A stretch of DNA of 64,000 nt from Laburnicola sp. R22_1 (lineage: Eukaryota; Ascomycota; Dothideomycetes; Pleosporales; Didymosphaeriaceae). Both the position numbers and the translations under genes were made by a program. The DNA lies in NCBI GenBank assembly GCA_014281115.1, contig JACONQ010000009.1:124001-188000 (forward strand), read 5' to 3'. The notes beneath the pieces are model-generated. The model saw nothing but the letters and a program-made list of their open reading frames with translations, was not told the origin of the DNA and did not search any database. Below, piece by piece: positions 11,661 to 22,434 of this stretch. The first letter of the stretch is position 1. The number at the start of each line of letters is the position of its first letter.

Positions 11661-12051
11661 AGGCAGTAATTCTATTAATTTAATTGCTTAGTGTAAACTT
11701 TAGAATATTATATGCTGCAGTAGTGCATTGTAGGCTTAATATTTGCTTATTCTAATAGGCGTGAAGGGCAAGCTTAATTCTGCCTTCTTAATTAGATAAT
11801 AACGCGTCGTGTTATTAAGACATTATAATTTATAGTAAAGTGTTATAGTCTTAGCAAAAACTGTCCGGCAGACTAATCTGTCCGGGCTACTAATAGAATA
11901 TATTATATAATATATATATAGTAAACTAACTTTATACTTTATTATTACTATTATTAGTCATTAATAATTATACTATATTTATACGCTACTTTATAGTATA
12001 TAAATATAGTAATAACTATAAGAATCTAATATATTTATATATATATTTATT

Positions 12052-12175
12052 CGTAATCACATTACCTTTTTTACGCTCTTTCTAATTACTAAGTAAGGGA
12101 CTCTGCTTTTTTATTATATTATTTAAGATAAAAGCCTTTATTATTCTACCCCTAGGTAGTTAGTTAGCAACACAC
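12052..12175 (-). mobile_element. SINE-like element, copy S3 (reverse)
   Basis: Reverse-oriented copy of S1 with CCCCTAGGTAG and the TAAGTAAGGGACTCTGCTTT core. Flanked by ATTTATT on both sides (12045-12051, 12176-12182), a likely 7-bp duplication. It abuts the start of the L2 LTR copy at 12182. Confidence 0.6.
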
Positions 12176-12181
12176 ATTTAT

Positions 12182-12509
12182 TATTAAATAGGTACTCTAT
12201 AGCTAGCTATATAGATATTACTATCTAATACTCTATACTAGTAAGCGTGGAGGGTGCTCTATAGCTAGCCATATAGATATTAATATCTAATACTCTATAC
12301 TAGTAAGTGTAGAAGATATATAGAATAAATATATAAGAAAAGAAAATAATATAATAGAACTAACTTTAGTATTAATTACTTATATCTAAAAGGGATGTAA
12401 ATAGAAAGAAGCAAATTTTATAGCGTATAGGCTGTAGCTTATAGGAATTATATAGTAATATTAAAACCTTAACACCTTTAGGTGCCCTTGCCTATATAGT
12501 GTATAGACA
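12182..12509. mobile_element. L2 LTR copy, RIP-altered
   Basis: Aligns from TATTAAATAGG to TATAGACA with the solo LTR at 8905; almost all differences are C-to-T or G-to-A. It is longer because a roughly 55-bp 5' part (GGTACTCTATAGCTAGC to CTAGTAAG) is tandemly duplicated. It may be the outer LTR of the dead copia element to its right, paired with 20270-22434; flanking duplications are not clean. Confidence 0.65.
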
Positions 12510-14240
12510 CTAGCAACTTTTTATTTTTAAAGTTACTATTAGTAGTTCTCTTTTTCTCTATATAAACTATCTACTTACTAGTATTTACCCTATTTATATA
12601 TTATTCTCTTATCTATATATCTCTGAATTTTACTAGCCTACTCTAGTTAGTAGAAAGATTCTATTAAGTAACTACTTGTTATACTTTACTATTATTTATT
12701 AGAGGCATAATTAGGCTTATTAATAGTAAAGTAGCTATTTAGCTAATAGTAGTTAAGAGTAAGATTATATAGTTAATACTATAATTATAGTAATAATATA
12801 TTATTTGTATAAAGTCCTTTTGCTTAGTTTATTTCTTATATAATAAATAGACCTATTTATTTTATTTAATTAGGTGGTAATATTAGGTAATTGTATAATA
12901 TTAAATAAGGGGAAGATAAACGCTAATAAGGTGTAGGAATTAAGGCTCTAGATAGAAGAGAGAGATATATAAGGTAGGCTTTCCTTTTTTATTCTTCTCT
13001 TTTTTATTCTTTACTTTAAATATCTTTCTATATATATATTTTCTTCCTAGCTTTTTTTTCTTTTTATTAAGCTAATTCTTTGTTTTATATAGTGCTAAAC
13101 TATATCTCTTATTATATAATATTTTGTCTTTATATAATGCTAACTTAGTATAAATAATAGCGCTTATACTAGTAGGTCTTAACTAGCTAGGCCTCCTTAT
13201 CTTTAATACTAATTTAGTAGCTTTTTTAAGTAGAAGAATGCGTATTATACTCCTAACTAGTTCCTAGACAAACTATATATTTATTTAGGGCATTTCTATT
13301 AATATAAGTTCCTTTATTCTTTACTTTTATATAGATACTAACTATAGAAAATAGGCTAAGAAGTTGCGTATTTTATATCTGCCTTTTTATAATATTAATA
13401 TTATTCTTATAGCTACTATAGACTTATATTTATAGGTTACTAAGCTTATTTAGTATAAAGGCTATTCTTGCGCGCTTCTTATATAGTTATACAGTATTCT
13501 TAGGGGTACTATATACGCTTACTACTATAATAGTAACTCTAGCCCTAGGCCCTTTACTAAGTATTATATAATAGTAAATTTCTAGATAGAATTATGCAGT
13601 TTTTATATATAGTAGAGCTATAGTGCTAGGTGCGATTATTATCTAGAATAGGACTAGATAGTAGGGTAGATACTTCTAAATATTATCTATAAGTACTAAA
13701 ATAAAAACTTCTCTTTAAATAAATATATACTATATCTCTTCTATTTCTATGTAAATAATTAGATAGAAAAAGCGCATTTGTAAGTAATATATGTATATAG
13801 AAAAAATTAAATAAATATATTATATAAAAGAATAATCTCCCCCGTCCCCCGGAGTTAATTCGTAATATTACGTAATTCTGGGCCGGCTATTTAACCGACC
13901 ACCGTGTTACGTAATCGATAATTTCTTTGATAACATTTTTCGCTGTAATAATAATAATAATAATTATAATAGTAACTAACTACTATTAACAATACTACTA
14001 TATAAAATATTAATAATAAAATTATTATTATTTTATGTATATTTTGTTACTACTACTATATACTAGGTACTAGGTTTTAGTGCCTTTTATTTTACTCCTC
14101 TCTATATATAGTACGGATTCGACCTTAGTTAGAATCTTAACACGATAAAGATCTTTAATATAAAAGAATAAAGAAATAATAAAGAAATAGTGCTGTGTAA
14201 AGACTAGAAAAAGCTTATATAGGCAGGCTTAAGGCAATCT
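12510..14240. other. AT-rich decayed transposon DNA
   Basis: No intact gene. A plus-strand frame about 13,260-13,720 gives a protein-like reading with few stops if TAG/TAA are taken as RIP-altered Trp or Gln codons (it includes SYSARCDYYLE); I do not recognise it. A small GC-richer patch at about 13,838-13,950 (starting CCCCCGTCCCCCGGAG) stands out and may be a terminus of another element. Confidence 0.4.
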
Positions 14241-14249
14241 ACTAATGCT

Positions 14250-17200
14250 TTAATAGTAATTATTAAAATGTTACTAAAAATTAAAGACTCTAAAGCCTAG
14301 TTTAAGGCCTTCTTTATATAGATATTAGTAGGGTTGTCTTTCCTATTAATCTATCTAATTTAGAGATTTCGCAGTGCTTATTTAATTTGCAGAATAATAT
14401 AATATTAATTATAAGGCGCTTCTTATTTATAGTTCCTAAGTATATAAGATAGTTATAGAGAGACTTTAAATTTATATAGACAACTATAGGAATTAGTAGT
14501 AGACTAAGCGTGCGTATAATTTTCTAGAAGGTTATACTAATAGTAATAGTATTATTAAACCCTCCTACTATACTATATAACTTACTAGTAAGAATGCTCC
14601 TTATTACTTTTTTATACATAGTTAAATTCTAGTATATAATATTTACTAGGATCTTAAAGTTGTTACTATTACTTATATAATACTTATTGCCTAGAGTAAT
14701 TAAGAATTCTAGCTATAAGCTTAGATTCTTATTATTAGCAAATAAGCTATTAGTAAAGATAAGTAGCTTTACGCAATAAAAATCTAATAGTATAAAGATA
14801 AGACTATGTTTACTATTGCTAATCTACTATTAAATTTTTATATTTAATATCTTAATATCTTTATGCAAGAGTAATAGAGTCTAAGCAGTAATAGATAAAT
14901 AAGATATAGCTTCTAGCTAGTATATAGATATAATATAGGCACCTTTTACATGCTGCTCTATATTAATAAGATAGACGAAGGCACTTAGCATAAGCCAGAA
15001 GGTTACGCTAAAGTATAGGAAACGACTTAGTATGGAGTCAGCGGCGGAGCATCAAGGTCACGTGACCAACATCCCGCCAAGACAGCCCAATTAGGTATAG
15101 GGGCTGGAGGACGACTATCCTAACCATCCCGCCAAGATGGCAACATCCTGTGGGATGTTAGGGAGGATAGCTACAGAAAGGGATAGTCTGGCGAAGATTA
15201 GGACTATATAGATTAGGAGGATCTCCTTAGTTTTGAATCTTTGTAGTTAATTCTCTTACAGTAATATCTCCTATATAGATTAGTGCTAGTTATTCTATCT
15301 TGTTTAGAATTGGAAGAGCCTCACATAAGACCGTTGACATCTCACTTAATTCCTCCTAAAGCCTCCAGCACGACTACTCCGAGCTATCTCACCTCCCCTA
15401 ACCCGAATTAGGACAAGGTACGTAACCCCGTGTTAATACTCTATATATCTTTAAGTAGTATTTTTATCTTTAGAATTAATTATATAAAGGCCTTTTGTTT
15501 AACCTTTTTATATAAGAACTATAGTATTATATATAAGCTAAATCCTTTTATTATTAAACTTAATAGGCTAATTCTTAGTAAGGATAGTTTTATCCTTTAT
15601 ATAGAAGGCTACTTTCTTTAGCTCTTTTTTTCTTTATATAAAGTTCTTATTAATAATACTAAAAGTATTATCTATCTATAGACTAGTAATTCTAAAGGTG
15701 TGCTCCTCTTTATTAGTAATAAGCAGATATAGGTTATATAATAAAGTTTTTATACTAAGTTTCTCTTTGTAATAGTTATAGTAGGTCCTAAACTAGTATA
15801 GACCTAATTTAATTATACTATAGAGTAGTTATATAATATAGAAGATTGTATTTTATAGAAATTTTTTGCGTAGTTCTTTAGGTAGTTTAGTATAGAGTGT
15901 GTAATTTAGCTTGTTAGTAAACTAAATATAGGCCTAGGTAATAGTTTTTAGCTTAAAATATATTCTATATACTACCTAAAGGCTTGCTTCTAATATAAGA
16001 AGTAGTTGCTAGCTTATTCTTTAGATAGTAGGAAATTAAATAAGGATCTTATTCTTCTCCTTATTAGAGTGGCTAGCAAACATAAGGTAGGATTTCTTAT
16101 ATAGTTAAGTAGTCTTGCCTTTTACTTCTTATATAAGATAGAGATTAAAGATTCTACTCTTATACTTAAGTAAGTTAAAAAAGAATCTTAAATATACTAT
16201 TAGTAATAAGAGTATCTATTTCTATATAATCTAATTCTTTAAAAGGTGCTTTAGGTGTTATAATTATACCTTTTATATAGAGCTTTAAAGATAGTTCCTA
16301 ATTACTTATCTCTTTTTAGGTAATAAATATAGCATTTTTCCTTAGGTGGCCTTTTTTTTTCTTTAGAGAATTCTTTTATATAGAGGCGATATTATCTACT
16401 TTCTATAATAGTAGAAGAGTATAATCTTCTGTATAATAGTATAGCTTAACCTATATATAGTAAAACTTTACTAGACTATTTTCTAAGTTAAGGATTATAT
16501 TTCTATTCTTAATATCTTTAATTTTATATAGGCCTATCTATTTACCTTTCTTTCTCTAAACTGTAACCTTAGATTTAAGTAGGAGTTTAAAGACTTTATG
16601 CGTAGCTAATCTGAGAGAGAAATATCGTAGACCTTTTAGTATACGGTAATGCGTAGCTAATAGACTATTATAGATGTTTAGCGTATAATTAATATTAGTC
16701 TTATTTCTTTTCTTTTATAGTATTTTTATTACCTTTTATATAGTATTTACGCATATAATAATATTAGATAATAAGGAAGAGTCTATACTAATTCTAAAAT
16801 ATGTGCTAAAGACTAGTAGTATAGGTATATGGCTATCTAGGCCTATAGTATTATTAATAGCTTTAATAGCTATTTAGAGGATGTTTTTTTATTTATATAG
16901 TCTTCTAGTTTAGCCTTAAAAATATTAAAGGCTTTATAGAGAGGTGTGTATAAATACTTAGTCTTCTCTATTACCTAATATACTTCTATAGGTATCTGCT
17001 TATAGGTTATACTAATAATTTTTGTATAGTTTCTAAACTTATCTAATATAAAGTTTGTACCTAAGTTATATATAATATAGTTAGGTAGACCTTAGTAGAC
17101 ATTAATTTAGTATTAATAAAGGGCTTCCTACGCATCTTATATAGATAGTAATTTTAGAAAGATTATAGCTTAAAATAATATATTTATATCTATAATATAT

Positions 17201-18190
17201 AGTGCATTCTTAATTCTATTATATATAATATTAATAATAATCTTATAGTTAAAGTAGGTGTTATTATTAATAGTAAACTTAAAGTAATGCAAAGCTTACT
17301 TATATAATTAGTAGTAGTAGTAAAACTTCTAGATGTTATTTAGAATAGTAGTATTAACTTTATAGCTAGTATTAGTAAGTATCTTCTAAAGTCTTTCTAT
17401 ATAGGAATGTTTAAATTGTTAGTAAAGGCGATAGAGTTCTTATTTAATAAAAAAAGATATACTTTCTTTCTTACTAATATTAATAAAAGGATATCTCTAT
17501 TTACGTATAATAGGTATAGTTATACTATCCTTTTATATAATAATATTAAAAATATTATTAAAGTGGGCACCTAGCTTATTAGCATCTAGTAGTAATAGTA
17601 GAAATAGTATTAGAGTGTTTAGGATATAGTAAATAACTATTTCTATTAGATTTGTAATTTGTATAGTTCTTAGAGATTCTTATAGGTTCTAACCTTTAAA
17701 GCTAATATTAGTGTTACTAAGTATCTAATTAATCTTTATATAAGGGTTCTCTTATATATATGCCTCTAGCTATACCTTACTAATAGTAAAATCCTTACTA
17801 TACCTATATTCTATAGTTTACCTTAGTATATTATATAATATTAACTCTTAAGGATAAACTATTTTATACACTTCTCTAGCTTTATTTTATAAATATATTT
17901 GCTAGTTATATAGTAAAGATAGGCAGTAGTAGTTAGATAGGATACTAGATTATTACTATTCTTATTATCTTTACTCTACTCCTCTTCTTTTTTATATAAA
18001 GTAGGTTCCTTATTATTATAGCCTTTAAACCCCTAGATATAGGACTAAATAGCTTTATAAAAGGCGTTTTATTATTATACTCTTTATAGAAAGTAATATA
18101 CTACTTTATTACGCAGGTACGCTCCTTGCATAGATAGTTTAAAGACTAACAATCTTCCTTATAGTATGTAAAACACTTCTTTAGTCTTAT
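14250..18190 (-). pseudogene. decayed copia-type gag-pol
   Basis: Minus-strand translation through many stops gives copia-order domains from high to low coordinate. A gag zinc-knuckle remnant KCFTYYKEDC lies near 18,140-18,180. Integrase core readings GLPNYIIYNLGTNF and LYKAFNIFKAKLEDYI lie about 17,110-16,890. A reverse-transcriptase motif resembling GLQTDDT with RIP changes lies about 15,690-15,655. An RNase H segment includes FANNKNLSL, VIRSILTSKLYSI and LGTINKKRLII (about 14,800-14,250). Substitutions such as Gln to stop and Asp to Asn fit G-to-A/C-to-T damage. A normal-GC island (15,012-15,440) separates RT from RNase H. Domain order supports Ty1/copia. Confidence 0.7.
15012..15440. mobile_element. 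normal-GC island inserted in the dead copia element
   Basis: About 430 bp of balanced composition, from GGAGTCAGCGGCGGAGC to about CCCCGTG, interrupts the AT-rich pseudogene between RT and RNase H. It contains the palindrome GGTCACGTGACC (15,054-15,065) and two copies of CATCCCGCCAAGA. It has no open frame. It looks like a solo LTR or small element that arrived after the host element had been mutated. I could not fix the ends by a target duplication. Confidence 0.5.
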
Positions 18191-18837
18191 ATAAGTATTA
18201 TTTAATTAGAATCTAAATTACAATAATAATAGTACAAATTGCCTATAAAATCCTTATTTATAAGGGCCTAGTAATCTACCTCTTTATATAGAAAAGTTAT
18301 ATTTATAATTAATATAGTATGTATTGGCCTCTTATAAGTACTAATTCGATTAGCGATTAATTATAACTTAGATTAATACGTAGAGATTAGTAAATAGCGC
18401 TTTATAGATAGGCTTAATAGCAAATATAGTCTACTCTAGCTCTAGTTATCTATAGTATACTTATATAATAGTAGTATATAGAGGAATGTTCCTAGTAAAG
18501 TTTACACCTAATACTCTTTATATAAAAGTAAGCCTATTAATTATTATCTCTAGAACTTTGTATAGACTTTTATTAAGGTTCTTGCGTTAGTATTATATAA
18601 AAGTTATTATAGTCTAGTCTATCTAATACTAGTTATAGTTAATAGTAGTATTAAAGTAACTATTAAGTGCTTTATATAAGTACTTCTATAATTATCTAGA
18701 GTAAATAGTATAAAGATAATACTATACCACACAACTAGCAAGAATATATAGAAAAATATCTAGGTATTAATTCTTAGCAATATCTAGACGTTTATATAGG
18801 TCTATAAAGATTCTAGTCTTATTTACTAAAATATTAT

Positions 18838-18964
18838 GTGTGGCGTTAATTAAATCTACCTAGGAGTAGGACGATAAAGGCTTTCATCTTAAATAACATA
18901 ACAAAAAAAGCATAGCCCCCTGCTTAGTAATTAAAAAGAGCGTAAAAAGGTAATTAAAAAAAAG
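18838..18964 (+). mobile_element. SINE-like element, copy S4
   Basis: A 127-bp copy, GTGTGGCGTTAATT to an A-rich end, flanked by a perfect 13-bp duplication ACTAAAATATTAT (18,825-18,837 and 18,965-18,977). It sits inside the dead copia element and is less mutated than its surroundings. Confidence 0.7.
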
Positions 18965-20348
18965 ACTAAAATATTATATAGAGCTTTTACATAGTTATTC
19001 TCCTTATTTTATACCTTTTAAAATTAAATTATCTTATTAGCTAGAAGTCTCTAAGAAAGTAGGTTGTGCTTAGGCAGAAGCTTATATAGGTTAAATTATA
19101 GTATAGGGTTAGGTAGTATAAATTAGTATTGTGCCTATAATTCGCGTTTAACTAGTAGTAGCTCTATTCTATATAGTATTTAATGGTTACAAATAGGTAG
19201 GTAAAATAGTAGTTAGGTACTATATATAGAGAGTAGTAGTTTACTTAGTTATTTATATAAATAACATTATTCTTCGTACTTATATAAAGGTTTTTTTAAG
19301 ATATTTATAGGGACCTATAGCTATATAGATACTTATAGTAGTAGTAGCTTACTTTATTTAGGTTTATATAATAGCTTAGTTAGCTCTAGTATCTTTAGAA
19401 TTAGCCTTAGTATCTGCATATAAGATATTAAGTAAGCTAGCAAAGGCAGTATTGTATATATAGTGTTTATATTACCTTATGCTACTTTATATAGTTTACT
19501 AGTACTTATAGCTCTAGAATCTACCTTTAGCTTAATATTCTTTTCTTTTAGGACTACTATAAGCTCTCTTTTGTACGCACAGCCTAATTCTAAAAAATAG
19601 TATCCTTTCTATTCTTTAAAGTCTTTCTAGAATAACTCTAAGAAAGCTGTTTCTTTCTAGTATAATATATAATACTTAGTAATAGTATATACTACATATA
19701 ATTATATTTCTAACTAAGACGAATTATTTGCTATATTAATCTTATTCTTTTAATATATAGGTCTTATTCCCTTACGTAGTATTTTCTCTAATATTTCTAT
19801 CCCTTTAATATACTAATTATATAGTCTAGTATACTTAGATATATTAGTGTTATCTTATAAGGTGGTAGAAACTTTATATAAGGTAGTAAGGGCTTCTTAT
19901 AAGGTAGTAGACGTAGCTATTACGTAACTAGTTTGTTTAATAGGTTAGTTATATAGTTACTAGTAGTGTGCTTAGTATACTATCTTCTCTTAAATCTTAT
20001 ATAGTAGTAATATTTACTTACTAACTTAATAAAAGAGTTAATCTACTATTTTTATAGATAAGAATAGGTTTTTATATCTTATATAATTGCTTTCTTTATT
20101 TTGTATAGTAGTAATATCTACTTACTAACTCTATAAAGGTTTAATCTACTATTCTCTTGCGTATAGAGAATAGAGTATAATAAAATAAATTATATAGCTA
20201 ATAATAACTTATATAATCTGTCTTTACTCTTGCTAATTTATAGTTAAGAATTAGTTAAATACAAATTAGTATTAAATAGGTACTCTATAGCTAGCTGTAT
20301 AGATATTAATATCTAATACTCTATACTAGTAAGTATAGAGGATGTATA

Positions 20349-22221
20349 ACGTACTCCATAACCGAGCGACTCACCCAACCGAGCGACTCACTTTTGCCAA
20401 GACCCCACCAAAACATGTACTATTCACGATAGTACAGAGTCAATACGAACTATTATTAATAGTCTAAATAGGCCAATCTATTTAGAATCTACTTCTGCAG
20501 GTTACTTACACGTTGTTCTATTGTGCCCAGGCTCGCCGCAGCGTCTACAGCGCCGTTAAGTTAGCTCGCCTCTATTAACGCGCGCCCTCTTCTTTGCCTT
20601 CTTGCCATTACTGCGCGCCGCAAAGTCCTTTAGAGTAGCTAGCCGCTGGCCCTCTTTAGCTATAAGAGCTCTTTCTTGCTGCAATCGCTTTCTTTTGTGC
20701 GATTTACGTCGCGTGGCGGCCTTATTAGCAGCTTAAAGTTTAGCGTTGCGTTTGGTTATTAACACTAAAGAATGCCCCATTAGCTTAGCGCCTTTAACGA
20801 GCTTTTCTACCGCCTTAACTATATAAGTTAGGGAACTATCTATATGCCTTTAAATCCTCTACTTAACCAGCATTAATTGTGACCTAAATTCTATACTATT
20901 TCGCGGAGTTTGCGACTCCTATATACTATCGCGAATAGTACATTCTGGAGGCGTATATAGGCGGACGTTAAGCTGCGATAGTATAGCCTCTAGGTTGTGG
21001 GGCACTAGGCCAGCACCTCGAAAGCCTCCTTTAATATTACTTTTAGTAATTAAAGCCTTAAAAGCAGCAATAAAGCAAGATAGGAACTTAATTTTAGTTA
21101 TGTGCGTGATGTGGTTGCGCATTAGATTCTTGGCTTGGCGCCTATACGCCTTCTTTAATAGCGTAAAACAACCTACGTTAAGTGGCTGTAAGAGGTGCGA
21201 CAAATGTGAAGGCATATAGAAAGTAATAATATTACTCTTTTTATAGTAATTCTAGAATTCGAGCGAGTTATAACTTTTATAGCCATTAATAATGAGCAAA
21301 TATGCTCTACTAGTAGTACGCCTCTTTATATACTTATTAAAGTGCTTTAGCCATTACAGACTAAGCTTATTTATTATCTAGCTGTTTTTAGAGACTGTAA
21401 TAACCTAATTATAAGGTAGATCCTTCTCCTTATACTAGGCGGAGAGGTGGTGCTTGCCCCTAAAGATAATAAAGGGTGGAATCCACCATCCTATCGCGTT
21501 AATGCCTTAGATGACTGTTGTCTACTTCCTATTGCCCTGCTGTACCTACTTTGGCCGTCCTTAATGCTTAGAGCCTATAACTACCACTCTAGTTAATATT
21601 ATGCCCATTATAAAGCCAGACTCGTCGAAATTATAGGTATCCTTATCTAGGGTACTATACTTAGCCTTTATATTCTCTATAAGCTAGAACCAGCCTCGTA
21701 TTACCTTAGGATCCTCCTGGAGGGCTCTCTTATATTCGTACTTTCGATTAAACTTAACTTTAAGCTCTAGCTGGCGCTTAACAAAGTTTGGAGCCCAGTT
21801 ATGGCCCATAGGGTCGTAATGCCACTTAGCTAGCAAAGAATTGGCCATATCCTCCATAGCAGCAAGCTGTGGTAAAAATCCTTACAAGTCTAGGTCGAGT
21901 ATATGCTATATAATCACCTGCTCCTCTCTTACAGTAAGCTTTATTATGTTAGGTGGGCAGTTGCGTTAGAAGACGATTCTAGCGCGTTATTAGCTAAGGG
22001 TCTTTTAAGAGATATTATAGATAGTGGCAGCGCGTCTTTGCGAAAGTAACGCGTTTTGTTTAATAGCCTAGATCACAAGCTATATACGAGCTTTGTTTAA
22101 CACTAGTAGTTTATTATGTTATTAAGGCATCGCGTTATACTATTAATAGTAGTACGTTTTAGTAGAGTCTTAGTAAAAGTGAGTCGCTTAGTTAGGTGAG
22201 TCGCTCGATTGTAGAGTACGT
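20349..22221 (-). mobile_element. pogo/Fot1-type DNA transposon B
   Basis: 1873 bp bounded by inverted repeats starting ACGTACTC, with TA duplication (20,347-20,348 and 22,222-22,223). Each terminus carries AACCGAGCGACTCAC or a mutated version twice at a 17-bp period. Composition is closer to normal than in A1, so it is less affected by RIP. Confidence 0.85.
20500..22100 (-). pseudogene. pogo/Fot1 transposase of element B (broken)
   Basis: DDE-superfamily transposase on the minus strand. The motif FDESGF with the first catalytic Asp intact lies at 21,629-21,612. A 98-aa open piece (21,215-20,919) contains HLSHLLQPLNVGCF and GGFRGAGLVPHN, diagnostic of the fungal Fot1/pogo catalytic domain and its tail. 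The C-terminal zinc knuckle RRCRRCGEPGHNRTTC (20,557-20,507) has the C-x2-C-x4-H-x4-C pattern. No long frame joins these parts, so it is probably inactive. Confidence 0.8.
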
Positions 22222-22434
22222 TAGAATAATTATATAAGAAAAGGAAATAATATAATAAAACTAACTATAGCATTAATTACTTATATCTAAAAGAGGTATA
22301 GATAAAAAGAAGAAAATTCTATAGTGTATAGGCTATAGCGCATAGACATTACGTAATCCCTATATAATGCTATTATGCGGCAATATTAAAACCTCAATAC
22401 TCTTAGGTGCCCTTGCCCGTACAGTATACGGACA

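Larger units (their letters stand above)
9712..11898 (-). mobile_element. pogo/Fot1-type DNA transposon A1 (RIP-inactivated)
   Basis: Terminal inverted repeats begin TTCTATTAGTAGCCCGGA; the target duplication is TA (9710-9711, 11899-11900), as expected for Tc1/mariner-pogo elements. The right terminus has a CCGGACAG motif twice at a 17-bp period; the left terminus lacks exactly one 17-bp unit. Net length is 2187 bp. The same family recurs as A2 (46094-55647). The element is saturated with C-to-T and G-to-A changes. Confidence 0.85.
20270..22434. mobile_element. L2 LTR copy split by pogo element B
   Basis: The LTR runs TATTAAATAGG (20,270) to TA at 20,348, is interrupted by element B, and resumes at 22,224 to GGACA at 22,434. 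Removing B and one TA restores a sequence collinear with the solo LTR at 8905-9192, with differences that are transitions. Confidence 0.7.

Noticed and set aside
15430..15621. 63-codon plus frame
   Set aside because: Shadow of the minus-strand decayed copia; composition-driven Ile/Leu/Phe/Lys sequence.
12182..22434. A single complete L2 LTR retrotransposon with clean target duplication
   Set aside because: LTR copies flank a copia pseudogene, but the outer 5-bp flanks (TTTAT and ATTTC) do not match and the leader would be unusually long, so the pairing is only suggested.
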